From positions 1 through 64,000 of the forward strand of contig CAWDUC010000010.1 of the NCBI GenBank assembly GCA_963805405.1: a DNA stretch of 64,000 nucleotides. The letters run 5' to 3'. Origin of the DNA: JAEUMG01 sp963805405 (GTDB lineage: Bacteria > Pseudomonadota > Alphaproteobacteria > Rhizobiales > Aestuariivirgaceae). The translations under genes were made by a program, and so were the position numbers. A model generated the notes under the pieces. It did not search any database. It was not told the origin of the DNA and saw only the letters and a program-made list of their open reading frames with translations. This document shows positions 8,667 to 17,209 of this stretch, in pieces (position 1 is the first letter of the stretch; each line of letters begins with the position of its first letter).

Positions 8667-9350
8667 ATGCATATCGAACCCGGCGTCGTCGACGGCGCCA
8701 AGATCGTCCTTTCCTATGCGACGGGCGTCGCCTCTTTCGGCCTGATCGGCAAGATGGCGATCGACACCGTCCGCAATGATGGCGGCGTCGTTGCGCTCGC
8801 CATGCGCTCGGTCGCGACGACGGCCCTCGTCTTCTGCTTCTTCCAGGTGCTGCCGCATTATCCGGTGGGCGTTTCCGAGGTTCACCTGATCCTCGGCTCG
8901 ACGCTGCTGCTCCTTTTCGGCGGCGGCGCGGCCGGCATCGGGCTTGCGCTCGGACTTTTGCTGCAGGGGCTGTTCTTTGCGCCCTTCGACCTGCCGCAAT
9001 ACGGCATCAACGTCACGACGCTGATCGTTCCGCTCTTCGCCATTTCCGCTCTCGCCCAGCGGATCATTCCGGCGAAAACCGCCTATGTCGACCTGTCCTA
9101 CGGCCAGGCGCTGAAGCTTTCGACCGCCTATCAGGGCGGCATCGTCTGCTGGGTCGGGTTCTGGGCCTTCTACGGCCAGGGCTTCGGCGCCGAGAACGTC
9201 GCCAACGTCCTGTCCTTCGGCGGCGCCTACATGCTGGTGATCATCATCGAGCCGCTGGCCGATCTCGCCGTGCTGGCGGGGGCCAAGACGCTGCATGGTC
9301 TCGCCGGTTCGCCGCTGATCCAGCGCCGCGTCCATCACGCGGCGGCCTGA
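8667..9350 (+). CDS. CbiM-like energy-coupling-factor cobalt transporter permease
   Basis: An intact 227-residue membrane protein with about six hydrophobic helices. It begins MHIEPGVVDGAK, the metal-binding N-terminus style of CbiM/NikM (Met-His at the mature end). AGGAGA at 8655-8660 gives a good ribosome site. Control by the cobalamin riboswitch directly upstream strongly supports a role in cobalt uptake for B12 synthesis. No cbiN, cbiQ or cbiO follows, so it is a solitary member of the family, and the partner subunits would have to be elsewhere. Confidence 0.82.
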   Translation: MHIEPGVVDGAKIVLSYATGVASFGLIGKMAIDTVRNDGGVVALAMRSVATTALVFCFFQVLPHYPVGVSEVHLILGSTLLLLFGGGAAGIGLALGLLLQGLFFAPFDLPQYGINVTTLIVPLFAISALAQRIIPAKTAYVDLSYGQALKLSTAYQGGIVCWVGFWAFYGQGFGAENVANVLSFGGAYMLVIIIEPLADLAVLAGAKTLHGLAGSPLIQRRVHHAAA

Positions 9351-9364
9351 ACCCCTGAACGACA

Positions 9365-9400
9365 AGAGCGCCGCGCATCCGACCGGAGGCGCGGCGCTCT
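9365..9400 (+). terminator. Hairpin terminator after the CbiM-like gene
   Basis: AGAGCGCCGCGC and GCGCGGCGCTCT form a perfect 12-bp GC-rich stem with a 12-base loop, 14 bases past the stop codon. The T-run of a classical intrinsic terminator is missing, so it may work with Rho or by mRNA stabilisation. Confidence 0.7.
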
Positions 9401-9777
9401 GACAGATCCCATGATCTGCCGGAAAGCCCCGTGACGGGTCGTCCCGGGATATGGCTTATACCGTCGGCCCCGGTCTTTGACCGGTGCCAAGGGGTGACCG
9501 CTCATTCGCCGCGCGGGCTTATACCGTCGGAGTCTTGCTCTTGAGGTCGTGAAGTTTGATTTCTTTAAGTTCTGAAATACTCGTCATGATAATCCAAGAA
9601 TCTAAGGTGAAAGGCGCGGCCCGCTGGGATCAAGTCCGTCGATAAAACCGAGGGAATATCCGGCAGAAATCGGCCGCGCCGGAGGAGGGAGGGATGCACC
9701 GGATCCGAGGCTTTCCGCCTTCGGTCATCCAATGCTGCGAGCCTTCTATCAAAAACCGTGCGGCCTGCAAACAACTT
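9401..9777. other. Gene-free junction with a 14-base direct repeat
   Basis: No convincing gene is seen in these 377 bases. GCTTATACCGTCGG occurs twice in direct orientation (9454-9467 and 9517-9530). After about 9535 the sequence becomes A+T richer and base usage changes from that of the left block to that of the hemJ-hemE region. The short minus-strand frame at 9565-9774 has no recognisable features. This is where the accessory block meets the core chromosome. Confidence 0.5.
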
Positions 9778-10218
9778 TTATATGAACGGCTTCACCACGG
9801 CCATAATCACAATGACGATCAACAGAACGGTCGGTATTTCGTTGATCATGCGGTAATACCGCGCCGTCTTGACCCTACGGTCGAGGGCAAACAGCCTCTT
9901 GTACCGAAGCAGCAGCAGGTGGAAACCCGTTAGACCCAGGACCGCCACGATTTTGATCAGGAACCAGCTCTGCGGTGCACTGAACTGCCCGGTAATATGG
10001 GCAAGCCCGAGCCCCAGTGCCCAGGTCAGCAAGGCGGCCGGCATCATGATCGCGCTGGCCAGCCTGCGCTCCATCACCTTGAACGTTTCTGAAACCGCCG
10101 ATCCCGGGGCAGCGTCCGCGTGGTAGACAAAAAGCCTCGGCAGATAGAACAGCCCGGCCATCCACGCCACCATCGCAATGATGTGAAAAGCCTTGAACCA
10201 TAAATAGAGATTGATCAT
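9778..10218 (-). CDS. hemJ: Protoporphyrinogen oxidase HemJ
   Basis: An intact 146-residue membrane protein with about four helices. It has the HemJ features LYLWFKAFHIIAMVAWMAG (the helix with a conserved His), FYLPRLFVYHA and SWFLIKIVAVLGL. It oxidises protoporphyrinogen IX to protoporphyrin IX in the inner membrane, the penultimate step of haem synthesis in most alphaproteobacteria. Its ATG overlaps the hemE stop (ATGA), so the two haem genes are coupled. In related genomes rho normally follows; here it does not. Confidence 0.93.
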   Translation of the reverse strand: MINLYLWFKAFHIIAMVAWMAGLFYLPRLFVYHADAAPGSAVSETFKVMERRLASAIMMPAALLTWALGLGLAHITGQFSAPQSWFLIKIVAVLGLTGFHLLLLRYKRLFALDRRVKTARYYRMINEIPTVLLIVIVIMAVVKPFI

Positions 10219-11259
10219 CGCAGCCCTGCATCCATGGCGCGCACAGCCGCTATCGTTTGCGCCACATGTTCCGGATCGGTCGGCGGCTTGATGCCATGGC
10301 CCAGATTGAAGATATGCCGGTTCATCGGCACGCCACGCAGGCTATCCTCGACACGCGCCACTAACCGCATCACCCCCGGCAAGCAGCGAAACCGGGTCGA
10401 GATTCCCTTGAACGGCACAGTTCGATGGCAGGCTTTGCAAAACCACGGCAAGCTCCATCGATTGCTCTATTCCAACAGCCTGGGCTTGCGTCTGCTCCGC
10501 AACGAAGGCGTGCTTGGACCCGGCACCCCGGGCAAAGACAATCACTGGCACCGACGGATGCCGTCGCCGCAATTCACCAACGATCGTCTGGATCGGTCTG
10601 ACGACGGAATCCTCGAAGACGTCACCGGTCAAATCCCCAGCCCAGGAATCAAAGATCTGCAGCGCTTCGGCGCCGGCCCTGACCTGAGCCGACAAATAAT
10701 CACAGGATGCCTCGATCAAACGATCCATCAGCGAGACATACCAGGATGGCCGCTGATGTGCCGCAAGCCTGGCCTTTAGGCGCTCCTCGGAGCTGCCGCC
10801 CTCGATCATATAGCTTGCAACCGTCCACGGCGCGCCACAAAAGCCGATCAATGCCACATGATCGGGCAAACCATGACGGGTGAGAGCCACGGTCTCGCAG
10901 ACCGCCTTCACCTCGCTGGCATTATTGACGGCTTTCAGCCGCTTGACCGCCGCTGCATCAGCGATCACGTCGAGGATTGGCCCTTCACCTTCGGCGAACC
11001 TCAAGCCCACGCCCATGGCATGCGGTACGACCAGGATATCGGCAAAGAGGATCGCCGCATCGAGATCATATCGATCTAAGGGTTGCAAGGTCACCTGGCT
11101 CGCGAGCTTGGGCGAATAGCAAAGATCGAGAAACGATCCGGCCTCTGCCCTTAGCTTGCGATACTCAGGGAGATAGCGCCCGGCCTGACGCATGAACCAG
11201 ATCGGACGCCTTTCCGGCATCCTGTTCGAGAGCACGTCGAGTAGTGCTTTCCGGCCCAC
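10215..11259 (-). CDS. hemE: Uroporphyrinogen decarboxylase (frameshifted)
   Basis: Cytoplasmic enzyme that removes the four acetate carboxyls of uroporphyrinogen III. Signature segments are PIWFMRQAGRYLPEYR near the N-terminus (the RQAGR substrate loop), GFCGAPWTVASYM, IFDSWAG and GNLDP. The last ~50 residues (ending with HIFNLGHGI and PTDPEHV) lie in another frame; the switch is at about 10356-10370. Corrected length is about 347 residues, normal for HemE. It is transcribed leftward away from the putative origin, as in other alphaproteobacteria. Confidence 0.95.
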
Positions 11260-11639
11260 GCCCTACTCCATAACAAAGAAGATTCTTCTAGATGAATAGG
11301 TTGTTTTACTGTGGGAATCGATAATCCTCAGGGACCACCTCGTCTGTCCACAGCCAGGTCTTTATCGACGCTTCCGGCTGTCTCTTCAACTGCAAACCAC
11401 AAGACCAATTAACTAGGCGGTACAATAATTTAGCTAATTGTTTTCCACAGCAAGGGCGCGTTCATCCACAGCTTCTCAGAGGTTTTACGTCATCCCCCAT
11501 TTCCCGCTCCTCGTCTCGGCGTCGAAATCAATGTGGACGAGCAAGGTCCGACCGGTATAACTCGCTGGCCTTCGCTGCAAACCTGCCGGCTTACCAACAC
11601 TCCATCCACACATCTTATCAACAGTTGTGCATTTCCGCC
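11260..11639. other. oriC: Predicted chromosomal replication origin (oriC)
   Basis: A 380-bp intergenic region between hemE (leftward) and the PPSR gene (rightward), the exact position of the origin in Caulobacter and Rickettsia. DnaA-box-like 9-mers against TTATCCACA: TTTTCCACA (11441-11449), TCATCCACA (11462-11470), TTATCAACA (11615-11623), CTGTCCACA (11344-11352), CCATCCACA (11602-11610) and, on the minus strand, TCGTCCACA (11532-11540). An A+T-rich tract (about 11401-11445) could be the unwinding element. Two GANTC methylation sites lie at 11281-11285 and 11314-11318. A TTAA (11409-11412) could be a CtrA half-site. Confidence 0.8.
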
Positions 11640-12467
11640 GTGTCTCGCTTCTTCCATATGCATCTGGTTTCCGACGCCACGGGCGAAACGCTCAACACGG
11701 TGGCGCGCGCCGCCATGGCGCATTATGCCGATCACCAGCCGGTTGAGCACATCTATGCTCTTGTTCGTACGTCAAAGCAGATGTCGCGGGTTCTGGGCGA
11801 GATCGAGCGCCAGCCCGGCATTGTCCTCTTTACGATCATCGATGTCGATTTGCGTCGCCAGCTCGAACATCGCTGCGGCGAGCTCACTCTTCCCTGCGTG
11901 TCGATCCTCGATCCGATCATCGGGACCTTGGCAGCCTATCTCAACGCGCAGTCGCGCCCTCAGATCGGCGGCCAGCATGTTCTCAACGCCGAATATTTCA
12001 AGCGCATCGATGCCTTGAACTATACCATGGCCCATGATGACGGGCAGCATCTGGCTACGATTTCAGAGGCGGACGTAATCCTCACGGGCATCAGCCGTAC
12101 TTCGAAGACACCGACCAGCATCTACCTAGCCAATCGCGGCATTAAGACGGCTAATGTTCCGATCGTGCCTGGCATTGCAGCACCGCCCGAACTCGCACAG
12201 ACGAACCGGCCGCTCATCATCGGCCTCGTTGCAAGTGCGGATCGCATTGCACAAATTCGCCGGCATCGCCTGCTGAGCCTCAACGAAGCGCCTGAGACGC
12301 CCTATGTTGATCCCGAAGCGATCGCCCAGGAACTTGTCATCGTGCGCAAGCTTTGCGCGCGCCACAATTGGCCGATCATCGATGTCACACGCCGCTCGAT
12401 TGAAGAGACAGCAGCGGCAATCATCAATCTTTTGCATGAACGCGCCGGAGCGAGGGATCAGGCATGA
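11640..12467 (+). CDS. Pyruvate, phosphate dikinase regulatory protein / kinase-phosphotransferase (DUF299)
   Basis: Homologue of PPSR/PDRP, the ADP-dependent kinase and Pi-dependent pyrophosphorylase that switches pyruvate phosphate dikinase or PEP synthase off and on. The start is set at GTG 11640 because it gives the usual MSRFFHMHLVSDATGET N-terminus; a TTG at 11625 is possible. The P-loop GISRTSKTP sits at about 150-158. At 275 residues it has the family length. It corresponds to RP001, the gene that flanks the alphaproteobacterial origin, and starts a rightward operon with maf overlapping its stop. Confidence 0.93.
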   Translation: MSRFFHMHLVSDATGETLNTVARAAMAHYADHQPVEHIYALVRTSKQMSRVLGEIERQPGIVLFTIIDVDLRRQLEHRCGELTLPCVSILDPIIGTLAAYLNAQSRPQIGGQHVLNAEYFKRIDALNYTMAHDDGQHLATISEADVILTGISRTSKTPTSIYLANRGIKTANVPIVPGIAAPPELAQTNRPLIIGLVASADRIAQIRRHRLLSLNEAPETPYVDPEAIAQELVIVRKLCARHNWPIIDVTRRSIEETAAAIINLLHERAGARDQA

Positions 12468-13063
12468 CATCCCACATGCCGCTCATTCTGGCTTCCGGAA
12501 GCGCTATCCGCGCGCAACTGCTGGCGCGCGCCGGCCTGAGTTTTTCGGTTCTTCGCCCCGCTGTCGATGAGACTGAACTCAAAAAGCAGTATACGCGGTC
12601 ATCGCCGGCAGAGCTCGCGGCAAACCTTGCCGAAGCCAAGGCGCGCGCGGTGTCGAATGCCAATCCGCAGGCCATGGTGATCGGCGCCGATCAGGTGTTG
12701 AATTTCGATCGGGCCGCGCACGACAAACCTTCCTCGATTGCCGATGCACGGGCGCAGCTTTTGCAATTCCGCGGCAAGACTCATGCGCTCGAAACCTCCG
12801 TGTGCTGCTGTCGGGCGGGCGAGCCTGTCTGGTCCCACGCCACACACGCTGCTCTCACGATGCGCGACTTCAGCGACAGTTTTCTCGAAGCGTATCTCGA
12901 AAGCTTTGGCGACGATGTCCTCACCTCGGTCGGCGGCTACAAGCTCGAGGAACGCGGCATCCAGCTTTTCTCGCACATCGAAGGCGATTATTTCGGCATA
13001 TTGGGGTTGCCGCTTCTCCCGCTGCTTGCATTTCTGCGTTCCGCGGGCTTCATCGCGTCATGA
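12464..13063 (+). CDS. maf: Maf-like nucleotide pyrophosphatase
   Basis: An intact 199-residue protein of the Maf/HAM1 fold. It has the N-terminal LILASGSAIRAQLL loop that binds the nucleotide phosphates and the GADQVL segment with the catalytic acidic residue. Maf proteins hydrolyse non-canonical or modified nucleoside triphosphates. It overlaps the preceding gene (ATGA) and the aroE start, in the standard origin-proximal order. Confidence 0.92.
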   Translation: MTSHMPLILASGSAIRAQLLARAGLSFSVLRPAVDETELKKQYTRSSPAELAANLAEAKARAVSNANPQAMVIGADQVLNFDRAAHDKPSSIADARAQLLQFRGKTHALETSVCCCRAGEPVWSHATHAALTMRDFSDSFLEAYLESFGDDVLTSVGGYKLEERGIQLFSHIEGDYFGILGLPLLPLLAFLRSAGFIAS

Positions 13064-13909
13064 GTATCAAACGCGCCTGCGTCATCGGCTGGCCGGTCAG
13101 TCATTCGCGCTCGCCATTGATTCACGGCTATTGGCTGGGGAAATACGGCATTCTTGGCAGCTATGACCGGCACGCCGTGCCGCCCGGCACGTTGAAGGAA
13201 TTTCTCGATGGCCTCAGTGACGAAGGCTATCTTGGCTGCAACGTCACCTTGCCGCACAAGGAGGCCGTCTTCGATCTCGTCAACATCGCAGACGAGCCGA
13301 CGCGGCGACTTGGGCGTTGTCAACACGGTTTTCTCGCGCAACCGTGAATTATGGGGCACATCGACTGACGGCGAGGGATTCCTTGCCAGCATCGAGGCGG
13401 CGATCGACGGCTGGACCATTGCCGGGCGAAACGTCATGCTTCTCGGTGCCGGTGGCGCCGCTCGCGCCATTGCTGGAACCTTGGTGGCGCGCGGTGCCGC
13501 GCAGGTACACGTCGCCAACCGCACGCTTGAGCGGGCTCAAACTCTTCGTACCGATTTCGGCAAGCGCATCGCGCCCCTCACCTGGGATGCAGCCTCTGGC
13601 GCCCTTGCCGAAGTCGAGCTTCTCGTCAACACGACATCGCTGGGCATGATCGGCCAACCGCCGCTGCAGATTGATCTCGCGAAGCTGCCAGGCGCTGCGG
13701 TCGTATCCGACATTGTCTATGTGCCGCTTGAAACTGCGTTCCTGACCAGCGCGCGCGAGCGCGGCAATCGCACCGTCGGCGGGCTCGGCATGCTCTTGCA
13801 TCAGGCGGTACGGGGTTTCGAATTGTGGTTCGGGATGAAGCCGGAGGTCACCCAGGATCTTTACGACTTTATCGCCGAGAGCATCGAGAGAGGCTACCGC
13901 TCGACATGA
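13060..13909 (+). CDS. aroE: Shikimate dehydrogenase (frameshifted)
   Basis: NADP-dependent reduction of 3-dehydroshikimate in aromatic amino acid synthesis. The N-terminal frame has GWPVSHSRSPLIHGYW (shikimate-binding Ser pair) and NVTLPHKEAV with the catalytic Lys. The second frame has NTVFSRNRELWGTSTDG, the nucleotide loop LLGAGGAARAI and the C-terminal GGLGMLLHQA. The break is at GGG 13312-13314; dropping one G reads RRLGVVNTV straight through, giving about 283 residues. ATG 13060 overlaps the maf stop, and the stop overlaps coaE. Confidence 0.95.
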
Positions 13910-14499
13910 AGGTGATCGGTCTTACCGGCTCGATCGCCATGGGCAAGAGCGAGACCGCGCGCATGTTTGCCGAACTCGGTATTCCCGTCTTCGATTCCGA
14001 TGCCGCGGTGCATGCGCTCTACGCGAAGGACGGTGCCGCCGTCGCGCCGCTCCGCACGGCCTTTCCGCAAGCCGTCAGCGATGGTGTTGTCGATCGCAAG
14101 GTCTTGTCCGGCATTCTCACGCGCGAGCCGCAGCGTCTCGCCGAATTGGAAGCGATCGTTCATCCCTTGGTCCAGCGCGCGCAGAAGCAGTTCCTCGCTG
14201 ACCACCGCGCCAAGGCCACGCCTTTCGTGCTCCTCGACATTCCCCTGCTTTTCGAGACTAAGCGTGACAAGGATGTCGATGTTACGATCGTCGTTTCGGC
14301 ACCCGCCGACATCCAGCGCGCCCGCGCCCTGGAGCGGCCCGGCATGACGCTCGAGAAGTTGGAAACCATCCTCGCCCGCCAGATGCCCGATGCCGAAAAG
14401 CGCAGGCGGGCGGATTTCATTGTGGATAGTTCGAAAGGACTGGAACACGCGCGCCGCGAAGTGCGGCATATCTTGAAGACACTCGCTGCGGGTTCCTGA
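13906..14499 (+). CDS. coaE: Dephospho-CoA kinase
   Basis: Last step of coenzyme A synthesis: ATP-dependent phosphorylation of the 3'-hydroxyl of dephospho-CoA. It begins with the P-loop GSIAMGKS (8-15), followed by FDSDAAVHALY and the DIPLLFE motif of the family. An intact 197 residues. ATG 13906 overlaps the aroE stop by the common ATGA arrangement. Confidence 0.95.
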   Translation: MKVIGLTGSIAMGKSETARMFAELGIPVFDSDAAVHALYAKDGAAVAPLRTAFPQAVSDGVVDRKVLSGILTREPQRLAELEAIVHPLVQRAQKQFLADHRAKATPFVLLDIPLLFETKRDKDVDVTIVVSAPADIQRARALERPGMTLEKLETILARQMPDAEKRRRADFIVDSSKGLEHARREVRHILKTLAAGS

Positions 14500-14501
14500 T
14501 C

Positions 14502-15194
14502 ATGCGCGAAATCATCCTCGATACCGAAACCACCGGCCTCGATCCGGCACAGGGCCATCGCATCGTCGAGATCGGCGCGATCGAACTCGTCAATCATATC
14601 CCGAGTGGCCGGCGCTTTCATGTCTATATCGATCCGAACCGCGACATGCCGGCTGAAGCCGAAGCGATCCACGGGCTGAGCACGATCTTTCTTAGAGGCA
14701 AGCCCGCCTTTGCCGCGATCGTCGATGAATTGCTCGAATTCATCGCCGATGCGCCGCTTGTCATGCACAACGCCAGTTTCGATCTTGGCTTCCTCAACTG
14801 GGAATTGACGACGCTGAAGCGCGCCGCGCTGCCGCCCGAGCGCATCGTCGACACATTGATGCTCGCCCGCAAGCGCCATCCGCTGGGACCGAATAGTCTC
14901 GACGCATTGTGCAAGCGCTACGGCGTCGACAATTCAAGACGCGACAAGCACGGTGCGCTTCTTGACGCCGAGCTTCTGGCCGAGGTCTATGTCGAACTGA
15001 CCGGTGGCAGGCAGACTGCCTTGACGCTGGCGACCATCGTTTCGGCCGAGCGCCGCGCGGCGATGCGACGCGGCATCACGCTTGTGCGCCAGCGCACCCT
15101 GGCCGGGCGTGTCAGTGATGCCGAGCGCGACGCGCATGCCAAACTTATCGCCGAGATCGGCGAGAAGGCGATCTGGCTGCGCTGGTCCAACTGA
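14502..15194 (+). CDS. dnaQ: DNA polymerase III epsilon subunit (3'-5' exonuclease)
   Basis: The proofreading exonuclease of the replicative polymerase, 230 residues and intact. The DEDDh exonuclease motifs are visible: ILDTETTGLD (Asp7, Glu9), HNASFDLGFL and, further on, H-x4-D in KHGALLDAELL. It closes the origin-proximal run PPSR-maf-aroE-coaE-dnaQ, only two bases after coaE. Confidence 0.95.
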   Translation: MREIILDTETTGLDPAQGHRIVEIGAIELVNHIPSGRRFHVYIDPNRDMPAEAEAIHGLSTIFLRGKPAFAAIVDELLEFIADAPLVMHNASFDLGFLNWELTTLKRAALPPERIVDTLMLARKRHPLGPNSLDALCKRYGVDNSRRDKHGALLDAELLAEVYVELTGGRQTALTLATIVSAERRAAMRRGITLVRQRTLAGRVSDAERDAHAKLIAEIGEKAIWLRWSN

Positions 15195-15198
15195 AAAC

Positions 15199-15750
15199 TT
15201 AGGCTGTCGCCACGGATTGCTGCGACATGCGCTTTTGATACATGCCGGCAAAATCGATCGGATCGAGTAACAGGGGCGGAAATCCGCCCTGGCGGGTAGC
15301 CTCGGCCAGAATCTGGCGAGCAAACGGAAACAGCATGCGCGGGCATTCGATCAAAACCGCCGGATGCATCATGTTGGGTGGGAAATTCTCGAGCCGAAAC
15401 AATCCGGCATACTTCATTTCCGCAGCGAATATGATCTTGCCTTGCGTTTGCGCCTTGGCTTCGAGCTGCAATTCGACTTCGAAATCGGTGGGTGCCAGAT
15501 TGCGGGCGTTGACGTTGACGCCAATGCTGATTTCTGGTGCCGCGGCTTGCGGCGAGAGGGTTTGCGGTGCTCCCGGATTCTCGAAGCTCAGATCCTTGAG
15601 ATACTGCGCGAGGACGCGCATCGAGGGTTGTACCGCCCCCTGCGACTCCCCACCGGTTTCGCCCGCCACCGCAGGCGCGGCCGCCTGCGCCAGTTCGAGT
15701 TCTTCGCCTTCCGGCTCGTTGGCCGAACCGCCATTCGCTGACTTTGCCAC
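15199..15750 (-). CDS. secB: Protein-export chaperone SecB
   Basis: About 183 residues. The start is taken as GTG 15750, which has AGAAGG 9 bases upstream and gives an acidic N-terminal tail before the conserved core (LAQYLKDLSFENP, NVNARNLA, ECPRMLFPFAR, GGFPPLLLDPIDFAGMY). SecB keeps precursor proteins unfolded and hands them to SecA. It ends five bases from dnaQ in convergent orientation. The N-terminal ~45 residues are longer than in E. coli and rich in Ala/Glu, as in other alphaproteobacteria. Confidence 0.93.
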   Translation of the reverse strand: MAKSANGGSANEPEGEELELAQAAAPAVAGETGGESQGAVQPSMRVLAQYLKDLSFENPGAPQTLSPQAAAPEISIGVNVNARNLAPTDFEVELQLEAKAQTQGKIIFAAEMKYAGLFRLENFPPNMMHPAVLIECPRMLFPFARQILAEATRQGGFPPLLLDPIDFAGMYQKRMSQQSVATA

Positions 15751-15865
15751 GCGCTTTGCCTTCTGCTTCTGGAGTTCCCGTAAGAGCGGAGGCCTTGATC
15801 CCGCCTGCGCCCGCTCAAGCTGCGGCGGGATTACATGACTTGGTCGGCCGCCGCAAGGCGATTGC

Positions 15866-16336
15866 CTAGGCCTTCCAGGGTGAATCTGGATTTGCCGGGG
15901 CTTGCGGGGTGACGTCGACGGCTTCGCCCTCAATCACCAGCGGCCCCTGGCGCTGCCGTCCATCGCTCCACACCTGGGTTTCGCTCACCACGACGTGTCG
16001 GCCCAGCCTATTGCGGACGATCCGCCGAACCTGGGGGATTAGTAGCGCGACACCCACGGCATCGCTTATGAAGCCGGGGAGGATGAGGAAAAGCCCCGCG
16101 AGATAGACCAGTGCTGCGTCGGCTGCGTTAACTTCTTGCAATGATCCGCCGTTGAAGGCGCGCCGCAATCCGTCCAAGCTTCGCAATCCTTGCCGCCGGA
16201 TGACCGCCGCCCCGGCAAACATCGCTGCTATGACGGCCAGGACGACCGTCCAAGCCCCAAATGCCTCGCCCGCCTTGATGAAAACCCAGACTTCGGCGGC
16301 GATGCCGCCAATCAGGATTAATGGAACGAAGCGCAA
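15866..16336 (-). CDS. fxsA: FxsA family membrane protein
   Basis: 156 residues with the FxsA pattern: several membrane segments (about 4-22, 28-48 and 74-97), the block QGLRSLDGLRRA, and GLFLILPGFISDAVG. In E. coli overproduction of FxsA relieves exclusion of phage T7 by the F plasmid; the normal function is unknown. It is divergent from the Tim44-domain gene across a 123-bp promoter region, and secB lies downstream on the same strand. Confidence 0.9.
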   Translation of the reverse strand: MRFVPLILIGGIAAEVWVFIKAGEAFGAWTVVLAVIAAMFAGAAVIRRQGLRSLDGLRRAFNGGSLQEVNAADAALVYLAGLFLILPGFISDAVGVALLIPQVRRIVRNRLGRHVVVSETQVWSDGRQRQGPLVIEGEAVDVTPQAPANPDSPWKA

Positions 16337-16459
16337 GATAGCGTTTTCTCCTCAAAGCAAGGTTTGGACGTGGCAGTCCTGCTCCTATATAAGGGTCCAA
16401 GGTGGCTGGTTTCAAATCCGGGGCCGGACCGTCCGAATGAATAATCGCCAAGAGATGCA

Positions 16460-17200
16460 ATGAACGAGGCTTTCGATCCCCTCAACCTGCTGATACTCGC
16501 CATCGCCGTGGTGATCTTCTTCCGCTTGCGTTCGGTTCTTGGACGGCGGACCGGCAGCGAGCGTCCGCCATTCGACCCGTTCGCGGCGCGGCGGCGCAAC
16601 AATGGTGAAGAGGCAAAGAAGGCGGGGCGGCCGGATGAGGCGCCCGGCAATGTCATTACTTTGCCGCGTGATCGCGCCGCCGATGCAAAGCCGCAGGATG
16701 CCGAGCCGGTCGCGCCGGTGTGGAAGAATTTTGCCGAGGAAGGCTCGAGCCTTGCCAAGGGTCTTGAGCAAATTGCCGCGGCCGACCGTGATTTCACCCC
16801 CGCAGTCTTCATTGCCGGCGCCAAGGTCGCCTACGAGATGGTGGTTACGGCCTTTGCCCAAGGCGACAAGCCGGCGCTCAAGAATCTCCTGTCGCGCGAA
16901 GTTTACGATGGGTTCGCCGGTGCCATCGACAACCGCGAGAAGGCAGGCGAGAAGCATGAATCGCGCTTCGTGGGCATCGACAAGGCCGAACTTGTTGCCG
17001 CCGATCTCAATGGCCGCAAGGCGCTTGTCACCGTAAAATTCGTGAGCGAGTTGATTTCATCGACCACCAACCGGGCCGGCGAGGTGATCGACGGCGATCC
17101 GAAGCAGATTCGCGAGATCACCGATGTATGGACTTTCGAACGCGATGTCGGCTCGCGCGATCCCAACTGGAAATTGGTGGCCACCGAATCGCCGGCCTGA
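16460..17200 (+). CDS. Tim44/TimA-type membrane-associated protein
   Basis: 246 residues. One N-terminal membrane helix (LNLLILAIAVVIFFRL, about 8-23) is followed by a charged linker (about 30-90) and a C-terminal Tim44-like domain with FIAGAKVAYEMVVTAFAQGD and DVWTFERDVGSRDPNWKLVAT. Bacterial members are inner-membrane proteins related to the mitochondrial import protein Tim44; their role is not settled. It is followed nine bases later by mltA, an association common in rhizobia. Confidence 0.9.
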   Translation: MNEAFDPLNLLILAIAVVIFFRLRSVLGRRTGSERPPFDPFAARRRNNGEEAKKAGRPDEAPGNVITLPRDRAADAKPQDAEPVAPVWKNFAEEGSSLAKGLEQIAAADRDFTPAVFIAGAKVAYEMVVTAFAQGDKPALKNLLSREVYDGFAGAIDNREKAGEKHESRFVGIDKAELVAADLNGRKALVTVKFVSELISSTTNRAGEVIDGDPKQIREITDVWTFERDVGSRDPNWKLVATESPA

Positions 17201-17209
17201 GGCAACACC

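Noticed and set aside
9565..9774. A 69-codon frame in the junction region
   Set aside because: No ribosome site, no domain, and composition unlike neighbouring genes.
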